Positions 9,299 to 17,373 of a stretch of DNA of 64,000 nucleotides are shown piece after piece. Within the stretch, counting starts at the first letter, position 1. The number at the start of each line of letters is the position of its first letter. The stretch covers positions 620,001 to 684,000 of the forward strand of contig NZ_CP012418.1 of assembly GCF_001708405.1 (NCBI RefSeq), given 5' to 3'. The notes below the pieces were generated by a model. That model made no database searches. It worked only from the letters and a program-made list of their open reading frames with translations, and had not been told where the DNA came from. Made by a program: the position numbers and the translations under genes. The DNA is from Kangiella sediminilitoris. GTDB lineage: Bacteria > Pseudomonadota > Gammaproteobacteria > Enterobacterales > Kangiellaceae.

Positions 9299-9830
9299 GC
9301 TGGGACTCCTCACTCTCGCGCGGCCAGCTCTTTGACTGTTCTGGAAGCTGTGCAGCCCAGTCAATAACTTCAGATATAAGCTGATGTCGATCGAGTACTT
9401 CTGTCTCTTCAGCAGGTTTGAAGGGAAGATCTCCAAAAGCCTGAAGACTTTTAGAGCTGAGGCTATTGTTGTTAGTGGCTTTTAATAAGTCTACCCACTC
9501 ATTCTGAGACAGCTGAGTGACAGACTGTCGGGGTAGGTAGCAGAGGCTGAGCCTACGCATAATATGTTGTGTCTGAGCTAACCAGCGCGATTCATGGCTA
9601 TTTTTTAAGTCACTCAACTCTGCAATAGCATAGTGAGAAAAACGGTAGTGGTGTTTTTTTACAAAGTATTTAGCTATGAGTAGAGCGGCAACTAATATGA
9701 ACAGTGCAATAATTACCCACCAGCCAGGCGCCAGTGGCCACCAGTCTATATTAGTAGGGCTATGGATATCCCTTAACTGTTCAAGCAACTGTTTTTGTTG
9801 AGGTGTTGGTGTGTTAGTAGCAGTTGTCAT
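9291..9830 (-). CDS. DUF4381 domain membrane protein
   Basis: A 179-aa protein with the family signature near the N-terminus: LRDIHSPTNIDWWPLAPGWW, followed by one transmembrane helix (about residues 35-53) and a cytoplasmic helical domain. DUF4381 genes are a constant member of moxR-DUF58-VWA operons in Gammaproteobacteria, always between the DUF58 gene and batA as here. It starts 3 bases after the DUF58 stop and overlaps batA by 8 bases. No biochemical function is known; a scaffold role in the MoxR/VWA complex is an inference from context. Confidence 0.88.
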   Translation of the reverse strand: MTTATNTPTPQQKQLLEQLRDIHSPTNIDWWPLAPGWWVIIALFILVAALLIAKYFVKKHHYRFSHYAIAELSDLKNSHESRWLAQTQHIMRRLSLCYLPRQSVTQLSQNEWVDLLKATNNNSLSSKSLQAFGDLPFKPAEETEVLDRHQLISEVIDWAAQLPEQSKSWPRESEESQHV

Positions 9831-9833
9831 AGT

Positions 9834-10820
9834 TCACGCTGTATTTTTTATACTGGCTGCAGTACTTATACTGGGGTCCAGAGCAAGTTCCGTCATAGTA
9901 TCTGCGGTACTGCATACGGCGAAGGAAGACTGTGATTGAGTAAAGCACTGATTGACCTGGAACACTTTTTGTTTAAAAGACTGCTGATGCCTATGCATGT
10001 CTTTACTATTGCTTGCATCAATGTGTACGTGTTGCAATCCATCCGTTAGGGTATATTGACCAGGAACAGGAATGCTGGATTCCAACGGATCATAGACCAT
10101 CACTCCATATATATCATTGTGTTGTGCCAGATATGTCAGGTGCTGCCTACACTCTTCATTTAGATTCATAAAGTCACTGAAAATATAGATCAGGCTGCCG
10201 CCTTTCACTAGATGTCTCAAGCGTAAGAGGGTATCGCTTAATGCATTTTGATTTATCCGGTATGAGTCAGAACCGGAGTAGACATCATGAAGTCGTTGGT
10301 TGTGCAACTCCAGAAGGTGCTGTAAAAGTCTGAGACCATTTTGACGTCGGTTGGATGGCTTGAGCTCAATATGCTTTTCGGCTGTGCTGAAAAGCCCGGC
10401 TACTCGATTGCCGCTATTAAATGCAGCCCAAAAAGCGCGCGCAGCCTGAAGGCACGCTAAAGTTGATTTGAACCTGTTTTTAGAACCGAAAAACATGGTG
10501 TCCTGTAAGTCAGTGACGATATATACAGGACGCTCACGCTCCTCCTGAAATATTTTGGTATGAACTTTTCCTGTGCGTGCCGTAACGCGCCAGTCTATTG
10601 TTCGGATATCATCACCGGGCTGATACTGCCTGACCTCGGAAAATTCCATTCCGCGCCCTTTAAATGGTGACAAATGTCCACCAACAAGATGAGCACGAGT
10701 TTTTTTGTGAGGCAGGGGGATTGACTCCTTTGCCCAGTACTGACAAGCGATCAGTTGCTCCAGTGTCAGCTCGATACTGTGCTGTCTTGCCTGTTTCGCT
10801 GTAACGTTATATTCAGTCAT
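9834..10820 (-). CDS. DUF58 domain protein of the MoxR/Bat operon
   Basis: A 328-aa soluble protein with the DUF58 signature (GRGMEFSEVRQYQPGDD then IRTIDWRVTARTGK, residues about 55-90) and a degenerate VWA-like fold downstream (PVYIVTDLQDTM). No membrane helices, unlike the second DUF58 protein in this window. It lies 18 bases downstream of moxR. DUF58 proteins are near-universal partners of MoxR ATPases; the usual proposal is that MoxR acts as a chaperone that inserts metal cofactors or matures VWA-containing complexes. The function here is inferred from that association. Confidence 0.88.
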   Translation of the reverse strand: MTEYNVTAKQARQHSIELTLEQLIACQYWAKESIPLPHKKTRAHLVGGHLSPFKGRGMEFSEVRQYQPGDDIRTIDWRVTARTGKVHTKIFQEERERPVYIVTDLQDTMFFGSKNRFKSTLACLQAARAFWAAFNSGNRVAGLFSTAEKHIELKPSNRRQNGLRLLQHLLELHNQRLHDVYSGSDSYRINQNALSDTLLRLRHLVKGGSLIYIFSDFMNLNEECRQHLTYLAQHNDIYGVMVYDPLESSIPVPGQYTLTDGLQHVHIDASNSKDMHRHQQSFKQKVFQVNQCFTQSQSSFAVCSTADTMTELALDPSISTAASIKNTA

Positions 10821-10838
10821 TGATTGAGCTATGTTTGT

Positions 10839-11798
10839 CTATGGAGTAGCAACTTTGTCTATCAATTTAGAAATAATGTCGTTGGAAGTGACGCCTTCTG
10901 CTTCAGCCTGATAACTCAGGATAATACGATGCCTTAAAATACCCGGTAGCATTTCTTGAACATCACCTGGCGTAACATAGTCTCTGTTATCCAACCAGGC
11001 ATTAGCTCTTGCACAACGATCCAGCGCTATGGTTGCCCTGGGACTTGCACCAAACTCAATATACTGAGCCAATTCAGGACTGTATTGCTCAGGCTCTCGT
11101 GTGGCGATGATTAATTGGATCAAATATTCCTCGACCTCGGGAGCCATATGTACAGCGAGCACTTCTTTACGAGCTTCAAATAATTCTTGCTGGCTGATTT
11201 CCAAAGGTTTGGCTGTGTCCCCTGATAACGCTTCCTGGCGGTTTATGGCCAGGATTTGAGCTTCAGCCTCATGACTTGGATAGCCAACCTCAACATGCAT
11301 TAAAAAACGGTCAAGCTGTGCTTCGGGGAGTGGGTAGGTTCCTTCCTGTTCTATGGGGTTTTGTGTCGCCATAACCAGGAAAAAGTCAGGCAATGGAAAA
11401 CTATCTCGGCCAACGGTAATTTGTCGTTCAGCCATCGCTTCCAGTAAAGCTGACTGAACCTTGGCTGGTGCTCGGTTAATCTCATCCGCCAGAATCAAGT
11501 TATGGAATAGCGGACCTTTTTGAAAATGGAAGCTAGCATCCTGAGGACGATAAATTTCTGTTCCAGTTAAATCTGCAGGTAAAAGGTCAGGTGTAAACTG
11601 TACCCTGTGGAAGGTTCCTTCCATCGCTGTAGACAGCTCTTTAATAGCTCTTGTCTTGGCAAGACCGGGAGCTCCTTCAACAATAATATGCCCGTCTGCC
11701 AGCAAGGCAATGATCATTCTATGGACCAAACCTTGCTGACCAATAATTCTAGATTTTAAAAACTTATCGAGCTTAATAAACTGTTCTTTTGTACTCAT
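10839..11798 (-). CDS. MoxR-family AAA+ ATPase (first copy)
   Basis: First gene of the minus-strand bat operon; 319 aa. Walker A is GAPGLAKT (about residues 39-46), Walker B ADEINRAP, sensor 1 ATQNPIEQEGTYPLPEAQ and an arginine in LDRF, all typical of MoxR in the helix-2 insert AAA+ clade. It lacks a signal peptide and acts in the cytoplasm as a chaperone-like ATPase on the VWA/DUF58 partners encoded downstream. The ribosome-binding site AAAGGCAA is close to the ATG. A possible promoter on the minus strand is TTGCAA (11882-11877) with a -10 near TACAAA (11858-11853). Confidence 0.92.
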   Translation of the reverse strand: MSTKEQFIKLDKFLKSRIIGQQGLVHRMIIALLADGHIIVEGAPGLAKTRAIKELSTAMEGTFHRVQFTPDLLPADLTGTEIYRPQDASFHFQKGPLFHNLILADEINRAPAKVQSALLEAMAERQITVGRDSFPLPDFFLVMATQNPIEQEGTYPLPEAQLDRFLMHVEVGYPSHEAEAQILAINRQEALSGDTAKPLEISQQELFEARKEVLAVHMAPEVEEYLIQLIIATREPEQYSPELAQYIEFGASPRATIALDRCARANAWLDNRDYVTPGDVQEMLPGILRHRIILSYQAEAEGVTSNDIISKLIDKVATP

Positions 11799-11931
11799 GA
11801 ATTGCCTTTATACATGAAAAAGATGGTTCAATGTAATGCATATACAGGGTGTTTTGTATCAAAAAAGCATAAAAAGTTGCAACTAATTGTTACTTTGGGA
11901 AGTTATTCATGGTGACGACTTAGATGATTAA

Positions 11932-11949
11932 TTCAAACGTGTGTTTGAA
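11932..11949. promoter_or_regulatory. PsrA-type operator in front of fadIJ
   Basis: A perfect 18-bp palindrome with 7-bp arms TTCAAAC/GTTTGAA and a GTGT centre. It matches the published PsrA consensus (C/G)AAAC-N2-4-GTTT(G/C), the TetR-family fatty-acid sensor of Pseudomonas that represses beta-oxidation genes. It overlaps the -35 element of the predicted fadI promoter, a position suited to repression. The regulator gene itself is not in this window. Confidence 0.7.
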
Positions 11950-11972
11950 ATCCTCCTGTCTTTAGGTAGAAT
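11945..11972 (+). promoter_or_regulatory. Sigma-70 promoter of fadIJ
   Basis: TTGAAA (11945-11950) and TAGAAT (11967-11972) are separated by 16 bases. The -35 is embedded in the right arm of the PsrA-type palindrome. The fadI ribosome-binding site AGGAGA follows at 11992-11997. Confidence 0.6.
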
Positions 11973-12001
11973 CAAGTCAGAACATCTTATTAGGAGATAC
12001 C

Positions 12002-13324
12002 ATGAGCGAAAGCACCACTAAAAAGACAACGCGCTCCAAAAAACAGGATCGTGTTGCTATTGTGTCAGGACTCAGAACACCATTTGCTAAGCAGGCTACT
12101 CACTTCAGAGGCATTAATGCTATTGAATTAGGCAAAATGGTCGTTAATGAATTAATAGAAAAGACAGACCTTGACCCCAAATTGATCGAGCGAGTTGTTT
12201 TTGGACAGGTGGTGATTTTGCCTGAAGCTCCAAACATTGCTCGAGAAATTGTTTTGGGCACTCCTATGGATGTGCACACGGATGCCTACTCGGTATCACG
12301 TGCTTGTGCAACCAGTTTCCAGAGTGTTGCCAGTTTAGCTGAGTCGATAATGGTTGGTGACGTATCTGTAGGAATTGCAGGTGGTGCTGATTCATCCTCA
12401 GTAGTACCGATCGGTGTCAGTAAGAAATTGAATTTGGCTTTGATTGATTTACAAAAAGCGAAAACGCTTGGGCAAAAGTTATCTATTCTCAAAACGCTAC
12501 GTTTTAAGGACTTGTTACCAGTACCTCCTGCGATTAAGGAGTACTCAACAGGACTTACAATGGGACAGAATGCAGAGCAGATGGCTAGGGACAGAGGCAT
12601 TACGAGGCAGGAGCAGGATGAACTTGCGCATCGCTCTCATACTTTAGCTGCTCAAGCATGGGAAGAAGGAAAACTGGATGATGAGGTTATGACAGCGTAC
12701 GCTGAACCCTACACTAAAGAGCCTCTGCATCGTGATAATATTGTTCGCTTTGACTCAAGTATTGAAGGATATGCCAAATTGCGTCCAGCCTTTGATAAAA
12801 AGTTTGGTACTTTAACGGCAGCCAATTCAACACCATTAAGCGACGGTGCGGCTGCACTTGTCTTGATGAAAGAGTCTCAAGCAAAGGCTTTAGGCTATGA
12901 ACCTCTCGGCTACATTAAAAGTTATGCATTCGCAGCAATAGAAGCCGATCACGATATGCTGATGGGTCCTTCGTACGCTACTCCTAAGGCGCTGAAAAAA
13001 GCCAAGTTAAAGTTGAGTGATCTGGATCTGATTGATATGCACGAAGCGTTTGCGGCGCAGACCATTTCAAACATTCAGGCATTTGGCTCAACTAAGTTTG
13101 CAAAAGAAAACCTGGGGCAGCGTACAAAAATTGGTGAGATTGATATGGATAAATTCAATGTCCTGGGTGGCTCATTGGCTTACGGACATCCATTTGCAGC
13201 GACAGGTGCAAGGATGATTACGCAAACCTTACGTGAACTAAAGCGTCGTGGCGGAGGTTTAGGTTTAACAACTGCATGTGCGGCAGGTGGATTGGGTGCA
13301 GCAATGATTTTGGAGGTTGAATAA
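12002..13324 (+). CDS. fadI: 3-ketoacyl-CoA thiolase FadI
   Basis: Cytoplasmic thiolase (440 aa) that cleaves 3-ketoacyl-CoA with CoA to acetyl-CoA and a shortened acyl-CoA in the last step of beta-oxidation. The acyl-carrying Cys102 lies in SRACATSFQ, His347 in DMHEAFA, His396 in YGHPFAATG and the C-terminal catalytic Cys426 in TTACAAGG, so the active site is complete. Length and N-terminal Lys/Thr-rich extension match the FadI rather than the shorter FadA class. It shares one base with fadJ (TAATG), forming the trifunctional-enzyme operon, and is preceded by a promoter overlapped by a PsrA-type operator, implying induction by long-chain acyl-CoA. Confidence 0.94.
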   Translation: MSESTTKKTTRSKKQDRVAIVSGLRTPFAKQATHFRGINAIELGKMVVNELIEKTDLDPKLIERVVFGQVVILPEAPNIAREIVLGTPMDVHTDAYSVSRACATSFQSVASLAESIMVGDVSVGIAGGADSSSVVPIGVSKKLNLALIDLQKAKTLGQKLSILKTLRFKDLLPVPPAIKEYSTGLTMGQNAEQMARDRGITRQEQDELAHRSHTLAAQAWEEGKLDDEVMTAYAEPYTKEPLHRDNIVRFDSSIEGYAKLRPAFDKKFGTLTAANSTPLSDGAAALVLMKESQAKALGYEPLGYIKSYAFAAIEADHDMLMGPSYATPKALKKAKLKLSDLDLIDMHEAFAAQTISNIQAFGSTKFAKENLGQRTKIGEIDMDKFNVLGGSLAYGHPFAATGARMITQTLRELKRRGGGLGLTTACAAGGLGAAMILEVE

Positions 13325-15480
13325 TGTCGGATAATACATTCTTTACATTTGAGCAACATGACGATGGCATTGCTGTAATATCAATTGATTTGCCAGGTGA
13401 GTCTCAAAATGTCCTTAAAATGGAGTTTATTGAAGAGCTCCAGCCCGTGATTGAGCAAATTAAAACGGACAGTGCAGTCAAAGGCTTGATCATTAAAAGT
13501 GGCAAAGAAGGAAGCTTTATTGCGGGTGCAGATATTTCAATGTTTGGTAAGGTGGATACAGCAGAGGATGCTGAAAAAATATCCACATCTGGACATCAGT
13601 TCTTTAATGCTTTAGAGGATTTGAAGAAGCCTGTTGTTGCGGCTATTCACGGAGCCTGCCTTGGCGGGGGATTGGAATTAGCACTTGCATGTAGTGGACG
13701 AGTGATCTCTGATAGCTCAAAAACAAAATTAGGGTTGCCGGAAGTTCAACTGGGTGTCCTGCCTGGCGGTGGAGGTACTCAGCGGTTACCTCGGCTTGTA
13801 GGCATTGCTCCGTCACTGGATATGATGCTAACTGGTAAGCAGCTGTTTCCAAAGCAAGCCAAGAAACTTGGCCTGGTTGATGACGTGGTACCGCAGGCAA
13901 ACCTGATGAAGGCAGCGAGAAAGCGTATCGAAGAGCTTAGGAAGGGCAAAGAAAAGAAAACATCTATCAGCAGCTACTTTACTGCAAAAGGTCTACAGAA
14001 ACTGTTTTTGGAATCAAATCCTCTTGGTCGAAATATAATTTTTGATCAGGCCAGAAAGACTGTTCAGAAGAAAACTAAGGGGAATTACCCTGCACCCAAT
14101 AAAATTATCGAGTGTGTTGAAAAAGGTATGTCTCAGGGGATAAAAAAGGGATTGGCCACAGAGGCAAAAAACTTTGGCCAGCTTGTCGTTTCATCAGAAG
14201 CGAAAGCTTTAATAAGCGTCTTTTATGCAACCACTGAACTGAAGAAAGACAATGGAGTCGATTCGGATGCTGAGCCAGCTAGAATTAAGAAGGTTGGTGT
14301 TTTAGGCGGGGGTCTGATGGGTTCAGGTATTGCTTATGTCTCCGTTGATAAAGCTAATAAAAAAGTGAGGGTAAAGGACGTTCGTCCTGAGGGAGTTAAC
14401 GGGGCGTTAAACTATTCCTGGAAGTTGATATCCAAAAAAATGAAAAAGAAGATCGTCAGCCCCTCTACTGCTCGCCATACCATGTCTTTTTTAACGGGCA
14501 CTACAGACTTCAGTGGTTTTAAGAATGTAGACATGGTGATAGAGGCCGTATTTGAAGATATCAAACTTAAGCATCAGATGGTTAAAGATGTTGAGCAGAA
14601 CTGCTCGGATCATACTATTTTTGCAACAAATACTTCTTCTATCCCTATTACTACAATTGCAGAAGCAGCGAAGCGTCCAGAGCAGGTTGTGGGCTTACAT
14701 TACTTCTCTCCAGTGGAAAAAATGCCATTGGTGGAAATTATTGCTACCGACAAAACGGCTGACTGGGTAATCGCGACCTGTGTAGAGCTGGCTAAACAGC
14801 AAGGTAAGACACCAATTGTAGTGAATGACGGCGCAGGGTTTTACGTTAACCGAATACTTGCTCCATACATCAACGAGGCTGGAATACTTCTAAATGAAGG
14901 TGTTGCCATAGAGAAGCTTGATAAAGCGATGGTACAGGCTGGATTCCCTGTTGGGCCTATTACTCTTCTGGACCAGGTGGGTATTGATGTCGCGACGAAG
15001 GTGGCTCCAATTTTAGAAGAAGCATTTGGCGATAGAATGTCGACTCCAAGGGCCTTTGAGAAATTAAAAGATGATGACCGAAAAGGCAAAAAAAATAAGC
15101 GAGGCTTCTATAAATATGAGGGGGGCTCGAAAAATGGTAAGGAAGTTGACGAGAGCGTCTACTCTGTTCTGGGTGTCACCCCGGACAAGCATGTAGACAA
15201 CAAGGAAATTGCAGAGCGGGGTTTGCTACTCATGGCGAATGAAGCGGCACGATGTCTGGATGAGGGCATTATTCGCAGTGCTCGTGATGGAGATATTGGC
15301 GCAATTTTTGGCATAGGTTTTCCCCCGTTTCATGGAGGGCCATTCCGTTATATGGATAAGTTAGGTATAGATACTGTGGTAGAGCGTTTGGAGTACTACC
15401 AAAAATTGCAGGGGGATCGCTTCGCACCAGCTGATATCTTAATTAAAATGAGGGATGGTTCGGAGAGCTTCCATAAGTAG
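13324..15480 (+). CDS. fadJ: Fatty acid oxidation complex subunit alpha FadJ
   Basis: Multifunctional 718-aa enzyme carrying enoyl-CoA hydratase/isomerase and 3-hydroxyacyl-CoA dehydrogenase activities. The N-terminal crotonase domain (about 1-190) has the oxyanion-hole pattern GACLGGGLELALAC and the second catalytic block LPEVQLGVLPGGGGTQRLPRL. The NAD-binding Rossmann motif GVLGGGLMGSGIA opens the dehydrogenase domain near residue 325, followed by NTSSIPIT and the catalytic His in LHYFSPVEKMPLVE. The C-terminal 3HCDH repeats end with FGIGFPPFHGGPFRY. It partners FadI encoded immediately upstream with one-base overlap and is closed by a strong terminator. Confidence 0.95.
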   Translation: MSDNTFFTFEQHDDGIAVISIDLPGESQNVLKMEFIEELQPVIEQIKTDSAVKGLIIKSGKEGSFIAGADISMFGKVDTAEDAEKISTSGHQFFNALEDLKKPVVAAIHGACLGGGLELALACSGRVISDSSKTKLGLPEVQLGVLPGGGGTQRLPRLVGIAPSLDMMLTGKQLFPKQAKKLGLVDDVVPQANLMKAARKRIEELRKGKEKKTSISSYFTAKGLQKLFLESNPLGRNIIFDQARKTVQKKTKGNYPAPNKIIECVEKGMSQGIKKGLATEAKNFGQLVVSSEAKALISVFYATTELKKDNGVDSDAEPARIKKVGVLGGGLMGSGIAYVSVDKANKKVRVKDVRPEGVNGALNYSWKLISKKMKKKIVSPSTARHTMSFLTGTTDFSGFKNVDMVIEAVFEDIKLKHQMVKDVEQNCSDHTIFATNTSSIPITTIAEAAKRPEQVVGLHYFSPVEKMPLVEIIATDKTADWVIATCVELAKQQGKTPIVVNDGAGFYVNRILAPYINEAGILLNEGVAIEKLDKAMVQAGFPVGPITLLDQVGIDVATKVAPILEEAFGDRMSTPRAFEKLKDDDRKGKKNKRGFYKYEGGSKNGKEVDESVYSVLGVTPDKHVDNKEIAERGLLLMANEAARCLDEGIIRSARDGDIGAIFGIGFPPFHGGPFRYMDKLGIDTVVERLEYYQKLQGDRFAPADILIKMRDGSESFHK

Positions 15481-15496
15481 GTCTAAAGGATAAAAA

Positions 15497-15524
15497 AGCC
15501 CAGTCTAAACTGGGCTTTTTTTTT
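15497..15524 (+). terminator. Rho-independent terminator of fadIJ
   Basis: Stem AGCCCAG/CTGGGCT with a 6-base loop TCTAAA and nine T residues, starting 17 bases after the fadJ stop. Confidence 0.93.
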
Positions 15525-15549
15525 GAGAAATTTTTTACGAGCAAAAATA

Positions 15550-15571
15550 AAGGTGGCTATAAAGCCACCTT
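15550..15571 (-). terminator. Terminator of the small membrane-protein gene
   Basis: Perfect 8-bp stem AAGGTGGC/GCCACCTT with loop TATAAA. Read on the minus strand it is followed by TTATTTTTG, so it serves the gene ending at 15597. Confidence 0.75.
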
Positions 15572-15596
15572 ACAAACCTATAGGGAGGTTTACTAA

Positions 15597-15755
15597 CTAC
15601 TCAAATATTCTCTTAAGCAAAGGTTTAGCGATTAGTGTTAACACCAAAGCACCAAGAAGTTCTTTGTTTTGAAGAACATTTTCATAGATGGCTGGCTCAC
15701 TCATCACATAATTGATGCCTACCAACCCAGCAACTGCAGCAAGCACGTATTTCAT
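15597..15755 (-). CDS. Small single-gene membrane protein, 52 aa
   Basis: A 52-aa protein beginning MKYVLAAVAGLVGINYV. The chosen ATG at 15755 has a purine-rich site GGAAAGG about 8 bases upstream; the frame is open further upstream to 15842, but that extension is basic and reads like leader DNA. The product has an N-terminal hydrophobic helix (residues 3-18) and a second one (ELLGALVLTLIAKPLL) ending in a Lys/Arg-rich tail, so it is probably an inner-membrane hairpin. No family recognised. It has its own terminator and is not obviously co-transcribed with the barrel gene upstream. Confidence 0.6.
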   Translation of the reverse strand: MKYVLAAVAGLVGINYVMSEPAIYENVLQNKELLGALVLTLIAKPLLKRIFE

Positions 15756-15947
15756 GTTGATACCTTTCCTTCCGCATTTGTTTACCAAGACTGTCCAAAA
15801 TTTTAACAACAAATGAAAAAGGTTCTGTGTCCTAAGTCTCACAGGACCGCGTATTTGTGTGAAGCGGTTAGCAAAAGCAATATTTTGAGTGTCTTTTCAA
15901 GTGATAAAGGTCGTCAGTGTGCGGTTAACTTGCTGTTTTTGTTCCTT

Positions 15948-16583
15948 TTATAGGTTATAGCGGAAGTTTAGGCCTGATGTCAACCCTGTGATTTCTTCGG
16001 ATAATGTCACTCCTAAAGACCATTGTTTAGAGAGGTAATATCGACTTTCTATGCCATAGAACGTTGAGTTAGAATCTTCATGAAGGTCTTCATCTACGTA
16101 TTTTGAGTAATCGTAATCTTTGTACCCTGCATATATTTTGTATTCCCAGTCAGGAGACAGGCGGCCACGAAAACCCGTTTCGACCATAAAGCCTTCTTCG
16201 TCGTTACCGTAAGTTGATGCTGAGACGATGTCACTACCGTCAAACTTCAGGTAGCCTATTTCTGTATAAAAGTCATCGGTTCGTGAACTTGGTAAATGAA
16301 AGCCTACAGCAATCGTGTAATCTTTGGAGGTTACACTGGTCGTCAGCCCCGTAACATAAACATCAGCTGATTGAGAGCGAACTGCAGCCCTGGTGTACCA
16401 TGTTTCGTTAAAAGCCTGGGATATGTTGAATTGATAACCTGATTTATCACTGGTTAACTCACCCTCACTATGGAGGAATCCCATTTCAATAAATTCATAA
16501 TTAATTTTGTCGCTGGCTTTTGCAGAGACGCCTGCAAGTACCAAACCCAGCGCCATCGCTGTTGTGGTCAGTAACTTATTCAT
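15948..16583 (-). CDS. Outer-membrane beta-barrel protein, 211 aa
   Basis: Secreted to the outer membrane: a signal peptide (MNKLLTTTAMALGLVLAGVSA) with cleavage after AKA is followed by about eight alternating amphipathic beta strands rich in Tyr, Gly and Asp and a terminal strand ending in NFRYNL with an aromatic near the C-terminus, the usual signature for BAM-dependent insertion. It shares layout and local identity (YTEIGYLKFDG..., ETGFRGRLSPDWE, ESRYYLSKQWSLGV) with the neighbour at 16708-17244, so they are paralogues. Function unknown; small eight-stranded barrels often bind surface ligands or act as porin-like channels. Confidence 0.75.
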   Translation of the reverse strand: MNKLLTTTAMALGLVLAGVSAKASDKINYEFIEMGFLHSEGELTSDKSGYQFNISQAFNETWYTRAAVRSQSADVYVTGLTTSVTSKDYTIAVGFHLPSSRTDDFYTEIGYLKFDGSDIVSASTYGNDEEGFMVETGFRGRLSPDWEYKIYAGYKDYDYSKYVDEDLHEDSNSTFYGIESRYYLSKQWSLGVTLSEEITGLTSGLNFRYNL

Positions 16584-16670
16584 TATTTCCGTATCAGAGG
16601 TTGTGCCTTAAATTTGAGCATAGTGTACTACAAAGGCAGCTATTGAGAAACAAAGGTTCGTTGATAGAAA

Positions 16671-16693
16671 AAAGGCCGCGTTTAGCGGCCTTT
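16671..16693. terminator. Terminator between the two barrel genes
   Basis: Stem AAAGGCCGC/GCGGCCTTT with loop GTTTA. T-rich flanks lie on both sides, so it can end the upstream barrel gene on the minus strand (stop at 16708) before the second barrel gene. Confidence 0.9.
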
Positions 16694-16707
16694 TTATATA
16701 CAAACGT

Positions 16708-17244
16708 TTAGAAGCTGTAACGGAAACTTGCACCGATATGATCGTCAAGCTCGTCATCATTACCAATTTCAACACCTACTGAAAATTTATTGTTGAAGTG
16801 GTAGCGACCTTCTAATGTTAGGTCTGTTGACTCAAGCACATCAGAGTATTGAGCGTAGCCGCCTAATTCGAAGTTTTGACTTGCCATACCACGGAAGCCT
16901 GCAAGTACATTGAAACCAGAATCGTCAAAGCCACCTTCAGCATCAAACTTCTCAAAACCGGCTTCAGCTACGAAATCAACAGAGTTGTTAATTGGCGAGT
17001 GAAAACCAGCATTGAAGCGATAGCGATCGACATCAATACCAAAGGCGTCCGTTTCTCCTTTCAAGACTTCTGCACGACCATAAAAGTTTTGGTCAAACGA
17101 CATAGAACCATCGAATTCAACACCGTCAAATCCATCATAGTCCTGTAGACTACCTTGTACATAGTCATAGCTAACACCGTTAGCCATGGCTAGGCCAGAA
17201 GATAGTGCGATAGTTGTTGCTACAAATAATTTTTTTAAAGACAT
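16708..17244 (-). CDS. Outer-membrane beta-barrel protein, 178 aa
   Basis: Translation most likely starts at ATG 17244, which has a strong ribosome-binding site AAGGAGA 6 bases upstream and opens a signal peptide (MSLKKLFVATTIALSSGLAMA, cleavage before NGVSYDY); the frame upstream to 17406 would put that leader internally and overlaps the divergent moxR gene. The mature part consists of short alternating strands with acidic turns and ends in SFRYSF, an aromatic C-terminus typical for outer-membrane barrels. It is a paralogue of the barrel encoded at 15948-16583. The segment upstream to the divergent moxR gene holds a 13-bp inverted repeat that could control both directions. Confidence 0.75.
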   Translation of the reverse strand: MSLKKLFVATTIALSSGLAMANGVSYDYVQGSLQDYDGFDGVEFDGSMSFDQNFYGRAEVLKGETDAFGIDVDRYRFNAGFHSPINNSVDFVAEAGFEKFDAEGGFDDSGFNVLAGFRGMASQNFELGGYAQYSDVLESTDLTLEGRYHFNNKFSVGVEIGNDDELDDHIGASFRYSF

Positions 17245-17297
17245 TGTCTTCTCCTTAAATATCCTTGTTAAATAATGCAACTGTATTATGGTTTTAG

Positions 17298-17332
17298 TAA
17301 ACTGAATTTTTCCTGAATCAAAATTCAGTTTA
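17298..17332. promoter_or_regulatory. Long perfect inverted repeat in divergent promoter region
   Basis: Arms of 13 bp (TAAACTGAATTTT and its exact complement) flank a 9-base centre. It lies between the start of the barrel gene (17244, minus) and the second moxR gene (17374, plus). Without a T-tract or GC-rich stem it does not look like a terminator, so an operator or a structured leader is more likely. Confidence 0.55.
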
Positions 17333-17373
17333 ACATAATTAATGATAACTCTTTCACAACTCCAAGGAGCTGT

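Noticed and set aside
9299-9436. N-terminal extension of batA
   Set aside because: Open in frame but overlaps the DUF4381 gene, has no start signal and would place 46 hydrophilic residues before the membrane anchor.
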